This document shows positions 1 through 12,030 of a stretch of 64,000 nt of DNA, piece after piece. The stretch is from Asterella californica. Taxonomy: Eukaryota; Streptophyta; Marchantiopsida; Marchantiales; Aytoniaceae. The notes beneath the pieces were generated by a model. The model had not been told where the DNA came from, did no database searches, and saw nothing but the letters and a program-made list of their open reading frames with translations. The position numbers and the translations under genes were made by a program. Numbering within the stretch: position 1 is the first letter of the stretch; each line of letters opens with the position of its first letter. Location: NCBI GenBank assembly GCA_036924285.1, contig JAYKYS010000014.1:1550001-1614000 (forward strand), given 5' to 3'.

Positions 1-500
1 GCCGTGGATTGGCTGTGTGGCGAGTTTTGAAAATCTATCGGTGCGATCGTTAGAGTTCTGGACAGGGCGACTAATAATGATATGCATGCCAAATGAACTC
101 CGAAAATATTCACTTAATATTATCAAGAATATATATATATGTTAAATAGAAAATATATACTAAGTAGATGTCAAAAACTAAATTTTTTTATAAACGTTAT
201 CTGTTATCCATACCTGGAAACACGCTGAGAGTGAGAGAAAACCTATAAGTCTTGACCTGAGTGTTGCGCTCCAGAAGATACAAGACCGGAGAACTGTACA
301 CTGTTACATTTCGATTTAATGAGATCTTTAATTTATACCTAACCCTTCCAGTCGGAAAGATTAGGTATAAATTAAATGATTATTTCCTCTCTTTCGAAAT
401 CGAAAGAGTATAAATTAAATGATTATTTCCTCTTTTCCGAAATCGGAAGAGATGAATATATACACCAATATGCATCCGAAGTCCTCTTTTGACAGAGGGA
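1..500 (+). repeat. dispersed double-hairpin repeat, copy 1
   Basis: An AT-rich block (about 125-175) is followed by a conserved stretch around 'ataagtcttgacc' (about 247-259). Hairpin 1 lies at 328-375, with arms ttaatttatacctaa and ttaggtataaattaa. Next comes a direct duplication (368-395 and 411-440) and a second stem-loop of the form cctcttttccgaaatcggaagag (about 432-452). The same order recurs near 640-960 and 47.6-47.9 kb, and inverted near 46.56-46.95 kb. There is no coding capacity. It looks like a MITE-like non-autonomous element; its ends and target-site duplication were not determined. Confidence 0.6.
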
Positions 501-639
501 AAGAAAACGACAAGCGAGCTAAAGACAGGAAAATCTCAGATGGTCATTTGACAAGACAGTAGAATAGAGACCAGATAGTGAGGAAAATGAAAAAAATCTC
601 AGACTGTGTTTTGACAAGAAAGTATTATGAGGACCGGAC

Positions 640-965
640 AATGCACTCCGATGATCATATCTATACATAACATGTTAATTTTAAATAATATATAATAAAT
701 AGAGAATTTTTCAAAATTAGCATAATCTAAATATATTTATATATGTGAAATACGTGTCACAAATTTCAGACGTAACCTATAAATCTTGGACGTGAAAATG
801 CACTTCAGGAGCGATAAGTCTATCTTTCAATCTTTTAAACAAATAAATTTTCTATAAATTTTAATTTATCACCTAACCTTTCTCACGCAAGGGTTACATG
901 ATAAATTAAAGCTCTTTGAATATTCCCCTCTTCCGAAATTGGAAGAGGTGAATAATATTGCATGC
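640..965 (+). repeat. dispersed double-hairpin repeat, copy 2
   Basis: This has the same organisation as copy 1: an AT-rich block, a variant of the 'cctataaatcttgg' stretch at about 777-790, hairpin 1 at 861-909 (ttaatttatcacctaacc pairing with gggttacatgataaattaa), and hairpin 2 at about 926-950 (cctcttccgaaattggaagagg). Divergence from copy 1 suggests an old insertion. Confidence 0.55.
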
Positions 966-1060
966 ATCTCAAGTAGACTGCAATACTGAAATCGATAGTA
1001 GTTTTTCTGTTGCTCGCGATTGATGGAAAGCGTTTCGGACTTCCAAGCTGTAGAGAGGAT

Positions 1061-2112
1061 GCTTCCGAAGGTTCTGTTAAACGCGAGGGACTTAATTTAT
1101 ACTAAATTGGGACTGGGATAAACTTGGGACATGAAGCTTCCTCTCCAGGCTCGATATTCTTGGGCTGGGAACAAAATTGCCTACAGACCTTTCCTATGAC
1201 TTCACACTGGAACACGAGGGTTACAATCAATCGTCTTCTGGGACGGCATAAGCGTCCTAATCGGGTCGGTATCTCATAAACCTAAAGGGAGGATCTGCCA
1301 TCGAAGTGTATAGCGTTAAACCTAAACTGCGCGCAGCTTTTATCTCCGGGAAATTGTCTTCTAAGCTGTGGCACTTACTTTTCGGTGGTGTCGTCAAGGA
1401 AGGGAGAGCTGTAGTGAAGGTGATGATGTGGTTGTTCTGGTATTCGGGAATTGTTCTTGGAGCACTTTCAGTGATTCACTTGGAAATAGTGGGTGACCTT
1501 CGCTAATCTGATCTGGCCGGGGCAATTGGTGCGGTGAGGAGATTTGCGCCATGAGTAGCAATTTCTCACGGGTCTTATGGCTCGCAAATCTCAATTTACA
1601 GCGCCACCGAGTTCGTGCGGTTGTCTCGTAGCTTCTCAACAGGTGAGAAACTGACTCCCCAAACGACTTGTTCAACTACAGCGCAAAGCAGACAGCCAAT
1701 TTGACCGTACTTTAGAGGGCACGGACACGCCAGTAGAGTTACTTTGCACACTTCTTTGGCTTGTAGTGGGTATTACCTCGGCGGAACCGTTGTGTTGGAG
1801 AAGCAGAGCACGACGGAGTTCCTGAATCGCCTGAATAACAGGAGATAAGGCAGTGATCATGTCCTTGTCCCGTCAAGGGGATGGTGTAGACGTCGACTTT
1901 GATAGTTCCATTCTGAAGGTGGCATTGAGAATCAAGATGGCGATTCTGATGGCGGTATAGGTGGTTGAATTTATGCGGTACGTCTGAGGAACTCATATCG
2001 CATAGGGAGACTTAGCGACCTGCTCAAGTGCAGGAGCTGTCGAAATCTTACAAGATTCTGTGCGTGTCTCTAATAAGGGCCCAGTTGAGGGCGACGGAGC
2101 AGAGAGTTGAAA
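1061..2112 (+). other. upstream region / 5' leader of PEX12
   Basis: This is the non-repetitive DNA before the PEX12 start codon. It has several short open frames on both strands, none with recognisable similarity. It probably holds the promoter and 5' UTR of PEX12. I see no clear TATA box. Confidence 0.35.
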
Positions 2113-5100
2113 ATGTTGATGCAAGTCGGAGGCGAGGGCGTTCGGCCCACTTTCTTTGAAATGGCTGCTGCCCAACACCTGCCAGCCAGCCTGCGGGCGG
2201 CCTTGTTATATTCTCTTGGCGTACGTTTATTGAGCTTCTGCTCCTTTGCATCATGTTTTGAGGAAATGTTACGATTAGTCATAACTTCTTGTACTTCCAG
2301 ACTCTATTTCATTTTCGGTAACTCTGCTTAAACCCTAACTGGAGTGTCTCTGTTCACTCAATTATCCCAGTTATTATGTTTCCTGACCAGAGAGGTTTGA
2401 TTCTGGAGCAGGTTATGGCCCAAAGACGACCAATTCTTCATAAGGTCCTAGACCACAGCGACGAGGCTTTTGCTGCACTGATGTTACTGCTGGAAGCTCA
2501 CAGCCTCCGGATTTCGGGTATTATGCGATCACCTTTTATGTGTCTTAAAAAAATGTTTGCAAGTTTTTCCAGTGAGTCCCTTTTTCGTTTCTGTTCTGTT
2601 GACCTCCAAACAAGACGTTTGTTTGTAAACGTTCAAATAGAGTTCTTTCACCACTTTTTGTAAGTTTGGCACGTCCCTGAGCAAAGTTGACACCCTGACG
2701 AATATCTGAATTCTTTTTCCCATTAGTACAGAGCACGATGTTCACGGTTGATCACAACAATGGGGTTGTGAATAGCATAACTCGGAGGCTTGGCTATTAA
2801 AACTAATCGTTTTCGTTGGGACGTGCAGACGCATCTTTTGCGGAAGCGTTGTACGGGCTTCGCCGAAGGTCAGCGGTGCCTATTACTGAAAGTGAAACCA
2901 TATCGAATAATCATAGCAATACAGAACCAGTTAGACTCGGTGCGATTTCAAGGCGTCAAAGAAATTTATCTGTCTTGTTTCTGGTACATGTCCCAAAGCT
3001 TTAACAGACTGGATCAACTCGTTCACCCTTTTCTGGTTTAATCAAGTGTGGCGGTATGTAGCCAGTTCCTACTGCTTATATGGGCAAAGTCGAGCTCATG
3101 GACAGGTGGATCATCACTGAAATATGAGTAGTGTCCATTGGTGATAGACCTCGAGTGTGAGCTGTTCAAGGAATGGTCAACACATCCTTTACAGTAGAGG
3201 ATTGTTGTCGAGAATGTTAAAAAATAAATTTCAGTTACTTGCCTCAGAGAAGTACATATCCCCAGTTTTACTGTTCTTGTAGTTTAATTATCATGGACGC
3301 TAGCATTAATGTTGTCTTTCGAAATATTTTCCAGGTGGGGTTACCGTATTTGAAGTCCAAGATGGAGGCAGCTTATAACGCCCAAAGAGCAGGTGCACTG
3401 CAGGCCGCATTCTGGGGCACAGGGGATACTGATTCGGTCGAAGTTGAGAGTATCAGTGATAATTCTCGAAGCAGAGATCAAAGACTGGGTACAGAAGTCA
3501 CAGTTTCTCAGCGCATCCGAAGCGGACTGTTAAAGTTGTGCGTTCAGATCTATCCCTGGCTACATGCTTCCCACGAAGGTAGGAACCTTTATAATACCGA
3601 TACCTAGTAATCGGAACGCTCTTTGAGCTCGAGCTTTGATAACATAACGGGCCCATGCCTGCCTTGATAGCTTCGGCATGATATGGGATATCGGTTGTAC
3701 GAACTATGAGCATTGACACCACGTACTCCTTCCTTCGTTTGGGTCCTGATTTTCCCTTTGGGCCATTCTACAGTAGTTTCTCACTAAATAGGGCTAGCTA
3801 GGTAATATTGGTGTATCGTTAAGTAGATTGCGGCTGATCACGTACTGATTTCATGGATTCTGTTCTGACCAATTTATACCTCGACAGACTCGATAATATT
3901 GGTGTATCGTTAAGTAGATTGCGGCTGATCACCTACTGATTTCATGGATTCTGTATCTTTCAATTGCCGCAATTCGACGCGTTGCAGTCGGGTTGACTAT
4001 TTGTGGTCGGTTGGGTCCAGGCTTGTCATTTGCTTATCAACTTTTGTATCTGCTGGACGCAACGCAGTTTTACACTCCCGCCCTCCATTTCTTGGGCATT
4101 CAAGTGAGTCGAGCTTCAGGTCAAGAGCTGGTAAGTGGCTGCGCAAGAACGTGTTGTAGATTTTTCTTGTCTTCTAAAGGCGGGTTGATCTTTTGACGAT
4201 CGCCTCAATCTCAAATTTGCCCTTGGATTCGCAGTGAATACAAAGTACCAACTCAAGGTGTGTGTACAGTTAGAATTGTGGGTCCTTAAACAGAACCGAG
4301 TGTCACGATCTTACGAGCTCTGGAAAGACCTCTTGAACATGCTTGCACATGTATTTCTACTTGATGGTGTTGTATGAGACCAGATTTGTTGTGTTCTTCA
4401 TGTATCTCTGTATAGCTAGCTGCTGTTCTTCTTTTCGTACTTTGAGTACAATGTGACTTAATCTCAAGCGAGTCCCTTCTCCTTCAGCTTCTTATCTGAA
4501 CCATCTTGATAATCCGTGTCACAGATGGATGCTTCAAAGCAAATCGCCGATAGGAGACACCGGGAGTTTGAAAGGCTTAGAGGACCACCTATACTCCAGG
4601 TGTGGCTCAACTAATATGAAGATGTCTTCGTTATAGATTCTCTCGAGGTGGAGATATTTCTCTTTAGGGCTGAATATTGGGTAATAATGCGAAGGATCAC
4701 ACTTTTTACCGGGTTCAGCTATTTCCATGTAAGTGTGATGATATTGCTTATCACTGGAAGTTGATACGTAAAGGCCAACGTTTCTCGATGTTGCGCTCTC
4801 CCTCCCTTGTGCTGTAAAGCAACCCTGCTCAGTCTGGCTTTTCCGTTGGCTTCCAGACAGTTCAGCGCGGGCTACTGCGCACAGCGTATGGATTCTTGGA
4901 TTATGCACAGTCCGGGCTGATTGCCGCCGTGTTCGTGTTCAAGGTACACTTTTGGTTCGAGTCAAGCTTGAGTCATTGTAGTGTGAACTTACATATTCTG
5001 GATCAAAGTTTGGAAGCGCATTGGGTGGGCGAGATATTTACTACTGAGTGTTTACTCCTTTTTTAACGTCAATGCTGGAAATCAGATGGTGGAATGGTGG

Positions 5101-6782
5101 TATCAGTCAGCGGAACAGAGACTAACAAGCCCGACGGTGTATCCTCCACCACCCCCACCTCCACCTCCAAAGGTTGCTCTTGCTCTTAACTCGTCAGATT
5201 TCCCTTTGAAAATGCCCAGGTTTTCGTTTGAGTTCTTGTTTGGTTTAGCGTGAACGTTACGGCAACGGTCTAAATAGCCTGAAAAGCTGCAATGTATTAC
5301 TAGCAAGACCCGAGATATGCTTCGTTAGTCTGCTTGTAGTGTTGAAGGGACTGATTTGAACGTGTTTTTTCTTCGTGATTGAAGGTAGCCAAAGATGGCA
5401 TACCTTTACCGGAAGATCGGACGTCGTGTCCCTTGTGCTTGGAGAAGAGGACGAACCCAGCTATGGTCGCGGTCTCCGGCTATGTGTTTTGTTATCCCTG
5501 CATCTACAATTATGTTAACCAAGTAAGTTCTCTCGATCTTGCGCCATTTTGTCCTCTTGGTCTGGTCATCGTTGCGTTGGGGAATCTTGAACCTAATAAT
5601 ATCTTCAGAACCAGAGGCATTGCTTCCGTCGGGACTCTTGTGTTGTTCCTGTGGAGAGCCACACTGATGGGGTTTTCAGCTTCCATTCGTGCCCATATGA
5701 ACATCCTGAGGCCATCTTACACCTCGCATGTGGTGAAATATTCATTGTGGGGGCTCATATCTTTCTTGATGGACACGACTGTACTGTGTTAGTTTCTCTC
5801 TCGTCCAATGGTTCTAAAAGGTTCTTCAAGGCATCCGTTCCGCTGGGATTCGTTTGTGGCTCTGAGCATTACGCGTGGAATTTCAGCTTTTATATATGCC
5901 AATATCGACGTCTTGGGGCCCTCTTACTAGATATACACCTCAGCTGTGGTGGAATTATCCATTGTGGGGGCCCAAATCTTTGGTGAGATAATACCGTTGT
6001 ATAAACTTTATTTACTAGTAGGCTAGTGCTTGCTCGTGGTGCTATCTCTCGTCCAATGGTTTTAAAAGGTTCTTCACGGCATCCGTTCCGCTGGGATTCT
6101 TTAGTGGCTCTGAGCATTACGCGTGGAATTTCAGCTTTTATATATGCCAATATCGACATCTTGGGGCCCTCTTACTAGATATACACCTCAGCTGTGGTGG
6201 AATTATCCATTGTGGGGGCCCAAATCTTTGGTGAGATATACCGTTGTATAAACTTTATTTACTAGTAGGCTAGTGCTTGCTCGTGGTAACGGAGGCCTGT
6301 GTCCGCTTGGACCTCATGAGGGACTCAATATCAACTCACGTGGGGTTTATATCGAGTGCCTATTATGATGTGCCCTATTAACATGTGGACCTGTTACTGA
6401 CTAGACCCAGTGTGCAAATCGCACTCGCAGATACATTACATGGAATGGGCATCCAGGTCCTTGGGCACAGGAAACAAAGTGTTCTTGAGTAGAAGTAGTG
6501 CACTAAGAGTAGAATTTGACCTTTACAGCCGACATTGCTCGAGCGAAGTACAATCGTCACGAACTTCGTGTCTTAAGATCTGCCTGAAGCTGTGAAGGTT
6601 TTCTGCTTCTCTTTGCGAGTATTTTCGTAGTATGTAATTCTGGTCTCCAGAGCAGATAGAGTGTTAAGACACTGATATGTGTGCTGTTGTTGTGAACTTA
6701 TGGACTGCAGTATAAGCGTTGTCCCATCACGTTAGCAAGTGCCTCTGAAGACAAAATACGTCGGCTCTACTACGACGCTTAA
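2113..6782 (+). CDS. PEX12: Peroxin-12 (PEX12), RING-type peroxisome assembly protein, ten exons
   Basis: PEX12 is a membrane RING subunit of the PEX2-PEX10-PEX12 ubiquitin ligase that recycles the PEX5 receptor for peroxisomal matrix import. Exons: 2113-2220, 2412-2517, 2829-2983, 3335-3578, 4021-4130, 4525-4599, 4857-4943, 5086-5172, 5385-5522 and 6711-6782, all with GT..AG borders. Their phases join to 1,182 nt (393 aa), the usual plant length. The N-terminus (MLMQVGGEG then RPTFFEMAAAQ) matches plant PEX12. Exons 5 and 7 carry hydrophobic segments (LSFAYQLLYLLDA; LDYAQSGLIAAVFVF). Nine prolines at residues 315-323 precede the RING. RING cysteines are C339, C342, C360, C363 and C374, the reduced single-zinc type known for PEX12. 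An intron falls between the second CxxC pair and the last cysteine. I chose the ATG at 2113 because it gives the family N-terminus. No break is seen, so the gene is probably functional. Confidence 0.96.
3803..3954 (+). repeat. 61-nt direct duplication in PEX12 intron 4
   Basis: Two copies, 3803-3863 and 3894-3954, differ at one position (cacgtact versus cacctact), with a 30-nt spacer. They lie inside intron 4 (3579-4020), just upstream of the exon-5 acceptor. The near identity indicates a recent event. Confidence 0.9.
5666..6290 (+). repeat. tandem duplication (about 248-nt period) inside PEX12 intron 9
   Basis: Two well-conserved copies, about 5795-6040 and 6043-6287, share for example 'tcgtccaatggtt' at 5801 and 6049 and 'cattgtgggggc' at 5960 and 6208. 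A third, more diverged partial copy lies at about 5666-5765, with 'cattgtgggggc' at 5743. The repeat enlarges intron 9 (5523-6710) to 1,188 nt, by far the longest intron of the gene. It does not touch the splice borders. Confidence 0.88.
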
Positions 6783-8700
6783 TAGCGCAGTGCTGTTATT
6801 CTAATTGGGTACGTTGGCAGCAGATAGGTCCCGAAGCTAGTTGATCTGGTTTCGACAAGCAAGAGTTGTACATAGTTGAGGTGTATTCACCATTCAAACT
6901 CATGACCGTGAACAGATAAAGTTCTCAGTGGTCGATCTGAAGGGCTCGAAGTTATCAGTTACATCCTGATCTAGTGGCTCAGGAATGTTCAGAGGATGGA
7001 CGTGGATGTGCTAAAACCATTGTCCAGACGTTTAGAATGACATAGTGAAGTGTAACTAAAATTATGCATGAATAAAGAGATGTGGAAGAGAATTTGGTCC
7101 AATTCCCGTGGCCTAGGTTACTTGCGAGCCCCGCTTTCCGTCGTTCTGCATCTCGTAATCATCACGGGCGACTTCGCGACTTCGCCCGTACGCCCCAAGA
7201 GTTGACTGTGACAAACATGAGTTACAGACAGTGGTGATACACTAGCCTGGGTGTCAGACCTATCTGTGGATTGCTTGTGTGCTTGATTGTGTCCTCACTC
7301 GATCTGTCGGTTAACGCTCGGATGGATGTTGGACGGTTCACCATGGATGGCAAGTGTCACTCTTTGCGTTACAGTGTCCGTATGTGCCATTTCCAGCTTG
7401 AGAGTTTGTCCTCTGCGTTGTATTTTGCTATTACTCGAGATCATCTGGCAAAGCTGAGGTACAGTTGCTGGTGTAACTAACTGTCCGTCATGTGACAGCT
7501 GGAAGATTGGAAGGAATCTGACGCGAGAAATGAGTTGCACAAGCAAACTTTACTTTCCTGTCATCAACACTCTGCTAAAGTTCTACAATTGAACGACTGT
7601 AGCATGCATCTAGAAGTCGACACTACGCCCAGTTCGCACAGTGGTGGCAAGTAAACGTCTCACCCTCTCTTTCCTTCCCTTTTGATCTACCAAAAATGAT
7701 GTCATTCATATTCAGTTGTCAAACTTAACACGAAAGTGGGCTCGTCGGATCCTTTTATCGCTGAAGAGCGATACAAAAGCGCTTCCCATCAAATCGGTGT
7801 TCCTGTTAATGGTGGGCATATCCCAGCTGTATCTGACATTTCCTTTCCCTTCAGTAAACACACGCGTCAGGGGGAAGTCATAATTGTGAGCGGAGTCCCC
7901 TAGATCCTCTGTTGAGCTCGACTGTTGTACATTATGGGAGCCACAGTATGCCAATGCCGCCTACTCTAGCTGAACCCTTTCCATCTGTTCTTGTCTGGAG
8001 ATCTCCAAGGCTTGAATTCTCTTATTGACGGCTACTTGGCACTTCTCCAGCTGGCGAGTGGGAGAAATGAAAGGGAAGTACTTCGATCGTGAAAAACTGT
8101 AAAATACGGTCTTCAGCATTTCAGATCTTGCATCCGTTACGAGACGTGAACTATGCGTATTGCGAACCTTCTACCAAGTGAGGACTGTCTGTACGATATC
8201 CGACCAGCCATGAAAGCTTTCCGTTGCAGTTGATGATGAAAGAGTTGATGCAGGAAAACTGCTTACGAAAAGCGATATGCTGTTTAGACCTATTCCTTCC
8301 AAGGAAGTGTCCTCGACGTTCGAACGTTGTAGTTGATTGAATATCGAGCTCCCTCCCTCGTCCTCGTCCTCTTTACAGCAAATCCGGTCGGTCGTTATGA
8401 AGAACTGATCTTCATGACGGGAAGGAAGATATGAAGAAGGATATGGACGAAAGCAGGACTGCGGAGTTCGCCACGAAACCTGGAGCCGCCGGAAGTGTAA
8501 ACGTTTGTCCAAGGGATGTGTCATCGTCCGTCCCTGTTTACCCAGTTTTATCTACTCTCTCTCATGACAACCCTCAAGGCTAAGCTCGTCTTACAAGCAT
8601 TGACTTAGATTTAAGCGGATGTGAGTTCTGCGCGCAATGCTGTCCTGTGGGCCTTGGCTATTTTCTGTATGGACCAAGTCTCGTGTTAAGAAGGTAATTT
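6783..8700. other. 3' flank of PEX12, no recognisable gene
   Basis: Begins with the PEX12 3' UTR; an AATAAA at about 7070 is a candidate polyadenylation signal. A GC-rich stem-loop (cgggcga ... tcgcccg) lies at about 7165-7188. A 117-codon minus-strand frame at 8171-8524 and shorter frames have no recognisable motif, so I do not call them genes. Confidence 0.4.
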
Positions 8701-8711
8701 TGTACCAAGAA

Positions 8712-8968
8712 CTTTACATCGACTTGTGGACCAAACTTTGTGTTCCTCTTCTTCTTCCTTTTCGATTTGTTTTTAGGTGTTGTTTTCTTCGTGAAGCTTT
8801 GGCTCTTACAAGTATTACACCGGAGCTTTTGCTCTTACAAGGATTACACCCATGGTAAAAGCTCTAAATCGACTATATCGACCAAGTCTTGTGTTTCTCT
8901 TTTTTCTTTTGTTTGATTTGTTTCCACTGTTTTCGTGGTGGAGTTTTCGCTCTAGTTTACACCACCAT
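8712..8968 (+). repeat. diverged pyrimidine-rich tandem duplication
   Basis: Two related stretches of about 120-150 nt start near 8718 (atcgacttgtggacca) and 8867 (atcgactatatcgacca). Each continues into 'cttgtgttcctctt'-like pyrimidine runs and ends near 'ttacacc'. Within the first, 'gctcttacaagtattacacc' is itself repeated about 26 nt later. There is no coding potential. Confidence 0.6.
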
Positions 8969-9159
8969 CTGCAGTACCCCGCTTGCGAGTAACCGGGTCG
9001 CCCATGAGAAAAAAGACCTTAGAGAGGGAAGCACGCGGTCCTAAATTGTGTTCCTTTTATAGTCCTACAAAGTGGTCTGGTAGGTTTGGCCATAACTTTC
9101 TCCCGGCTATCTCTCGGTTCTACAGGAACTTGAATATGTGAACTTACTTTCAAGATGTT

Positions 9160-9265
9160 AGTAAAGTCGTATTGTACTTGGTTTTTTCTATGCGTTAGCA
9201 AAGTTATAACGCGATTGTGAAAACCGGAAGGAAGAGGCGGATATATTGTAGTGTGATGTACTTTT
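9160..9265 (+). repeat. dispersed repeat segment shared with 31.9-32.0 kb (inverted)
   Basis: The segment around 9188-9230 (tatgcgttagcaaagttata, then acgcgattgtgaaaaccgg) recurs on the opposite strand at about 31956-31996, with similarity continuing for roughly another 40 nt. A shorter relative (tcgattgtgaaaacc) lies at about 10421. It is probably part of an older mobile element whose borders I cannot define. Confidence 0.5.
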
Positions 9266-9639
9266 GTTCGGGTCTTAGTCTACTCTTTGAAGTTCATATC
9301 TTTCATCAAGAGAGATAATTTGTTTCCTCGCAGATATTTTAGTTAAGAACTAGTTTGTTGTTTGCGAAAATACTTTACATGATTTCGGACTTACCTTGTT
9401 CTTGGAGAAACATCGATTAATTGTTTTTCCTAACTTGCAACAAACACGAGCGCATTTTGACAAAAGGATCATCCAAAGAGAGTTATATAGTTCCATTCTC
9501 CGGACAGAAAACTTTCAACCGAAACCAGCCACAAAACAACCGGACACTTCACAGGCCCATACATCTCTAGTAGGGGTGAAGTTGTCACTAATCACTAAGC
9601 AAAGATCCTTGCGGGAGGAGTTGGGTAGAATGTAACGGA

Positions 9640-10215
9640 GGATAGGACTTGGCTCGGTTCAGTCGCAAACCAGATGTACAGGATCGAATTGTCAAAAAAT
9701 GATTTGGTTCAGATTGTTTATAAATGGTCCGATTTTAAAACGGTTTGATTTGTCACGAAATAGTTTTTGAACAGTCCGATTCCTGAGTATGGGGTTTTTA
9801 AGCGGTTCGTTTTGTAGTTGTAATAATAATAATATAATTTGATAATGAAGTTATTTATCATACATAATTGATTATAAATATAAAAATTTGTTTTATAATA
9901 ATAGCAATAACAATAAATTTTATATACATATTAATAACATAATATACTGTATCATCTTTTTAATATAGATTATATATTACATGATTTATATTATAATTAA
10001 ATAAAATTAAAAATCTATTGATAAAATATAATCGATTCATAAACGAATCGGTATAGTTGAAGTTTTCAGAAAATGATGTAGTTCAGAAACTATCATTTCA
10101 AAAAAAATTCAAAACGATTATTTTGTAAATGGTTTAGTTTGGAATTTTTAAAACGGTTTGCTCTTGGTTCAGTTCGATTCCAGATAAAACGGTTCGGTTT
10201 GGGACCGGAAGTAAT
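9640..10215 (+). repeat. AT-rich repeat bounded by 'cggttcggttt'-type motifs
   Basis: The flanks at 9650-9820 and 10020-10210 both carry variants of aaacggtttg, ggttcag and cgattc motifs around a very AT-rich core (9825-10020). Dense 'ggttcggtt' motifs are familiar from plant non-autonomous elements. A relative is seen near 52950-53010. There is no ORF of note. Confidence 0.4.
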
Positions 10216-10471
10216 GCTCACGGAGAGTTTGTTCTCATTAAACTTTGATTTCTTTCTTCTCAACTCTCCGTTGGATCTCTTTGAGCACAAAGTATCTTGG
10301 GTCGGTTTAAGAGTAGTCCTCTTTGATGAGGGAGTTTAAGACTTACTAAATTTTTTTACTGAGTATTGCAGCCTATAAATTGTAGTAGATTTTTATTGCT
10401 TGAGGTAGAATAGTTATATGTCGATTGTGAAAACCAGAAAAAAAGAGAAGAATTTGTTGTTGCATAGCGAA

Positions 10472-10575
10472 ACAGACGAATGGACTCGTGATGAAAACCG
10501 AAAAGTGAAGAAAGTAACAAGAACAGACAGATGGAGTCGTGATAAAAACTAGAAAGTGAAAGACATAATGGACAG
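10472..10575 (+). repeat. about 51-nt direct duplication
   Basis: The unit 'acagacgaatggactcgtga' with its following gaaaac/agtgaag tail (10472) is repeated, diverged, as 'acagacagatggagtcgtga' (10523). It lies next to the 'gattgtgaaaacc' repeat and carries no gene. Confidence 0.65.
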
Positions 10576-11331
10576 AAAGGAATCGGGAAAAATAAGAGAT
10601 AAATCCAGAAAATTGTTAATGCATAGTCCTGCAATTCCATTACAAGCGGAGCTCCTTGTTGATTATTTTAAGATATAAATGTTATGTTTTCTTCATCAAT
10701 ATTAAACAAAAAGAATTTTAAATTAAACCTTGAGGTTATCAAAGAATTGAATAAAAATTTTCTTTCGTAGTGTACTCTAGGTTAGAGAGTATATTCTCTT
10801 TTGTTCCAAAGAATTGAGAAAACTTCATGTTTATCTTTCTCATTCAATACTAATCAGTTCCTTATGAAGTGAATTACAAAGAGTAAATTTCAAGAAAATG
10901 CGAGGTTCCTGGCTATGGAGATATCGTGTGTTGAATAGAGATCAGAAAAAGAAAAACAACCATGAGATCAAGCTTCCAAAGATATACCAACTCTCACTTT
11001 ATATACACTCCTGTTTCTTTCTTTCTAAGAACACAAAATTGAGAAATAAACCTGAGTGATATGTAATCTCTTAAAACAAGTCTCTGGATCTCAACCTAGA
11101 TCCAAAACTACTGAAGCGTGGCTCAAAGCAAAGAAAACATCTCTTTGCTAACAAAAACTTTGCACCAATATCACACAATTCAAACCCAAGTTCAAACAAC
11201 ATCCATGTACAAACCCTTAACTAAAACTAGTAATCATAAGTCGTACACAACCAACTAGAACTCTAACAAATCCAAAAACCAAAAAAAACATATCTGAGAA
11301 TTTTCTGTTTTTGCCAAACGGTTTTCATATA

Positions 11332-12030
11332 TCGATAGAATCTTCCTCCTTGACTCCATTTGCTCCAAGAACTTTCAGATACGACTCTCTGTAGTAGAGA
11401 TATCTATAATTTTTTGTCCTAAGTGACCGAACCTCAAAAAACTCCTCCCTTAGACTTAAAACCAACATACACTCGTAAAACAGACTGCCTTATCTAAGAT
11501 GCTTCTTCTCTGGTAATAAATTTGACTACCTTGAACCAACGAGACTCCAAACAAACTGTTTGGATTTCTCTTCACAAAACCATGCAAGAATTTTGATCGC
11601 AAGAAATCGTTCCCTTGCGGCTCAACTTCACTCATCATGCACAATAGTCCGATCTACGTGGATCTTCTCTTATGCATAGATAAGGACTCTTTGATCACGT
11701 AAGCACCAAGAACAAAGAGCTTGACTCACCGATCGCGAAGAACAACCCAACTTTAGATCACAAGCGAACAAAAATATGATGTAAGCGTCTCTCTGCGAGT
11801 TAATTTCCTCCACATTTCATAAATCGTCTAATGAAACTTTATATCGTCTTCAATTTCTTGAAGAACTCATTGTGTAGATCCTGATGGATCTAAGGACAAC
11901 AAGTTTAGACTCTGAAACAAGTCTAACTCTGAACGGTCTAACTCTCCTCCGCAAGTCACTAAAGCACTCTAGATCCTCTTCTCTACGTCCCAATTTCTTC
12001 CAGAACACACATCCGCGATCTATCTTTTCA
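11332..12030 (-). pseudogene. unidentified decayed coding remnant
   Basis: Two stretches on the minus strand read like protein. About 11455-11332 gives LREEFFEVRSLRTKNYRY followed by LYYRESYLKVLGANGVKEED. About 12025-11870 gives a charged segment beginning DRGCVFWKKLGRREEDLECF. Stops and frame changes separate them, and a further frame at 11456-11644 (minus) lies between. I do not recognise the family. It could be the gag or accessory part of a decayed retroelement. The call rests only on protein-like composition. Confidence 0.35.

Noticed and set aside
328..375. Rho-independent terminator
   Set aside because: The stem-loop belongs to a dispersed repeat in a eukaryotic context and has no adjacent gene to terminate.
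8171..8524. 117-codon minus-strand open frame near PEX12
   Set aside because: No family motif. Ser-rich and acidic runs reflect simple composition, and there is no supporting neighbour exon.
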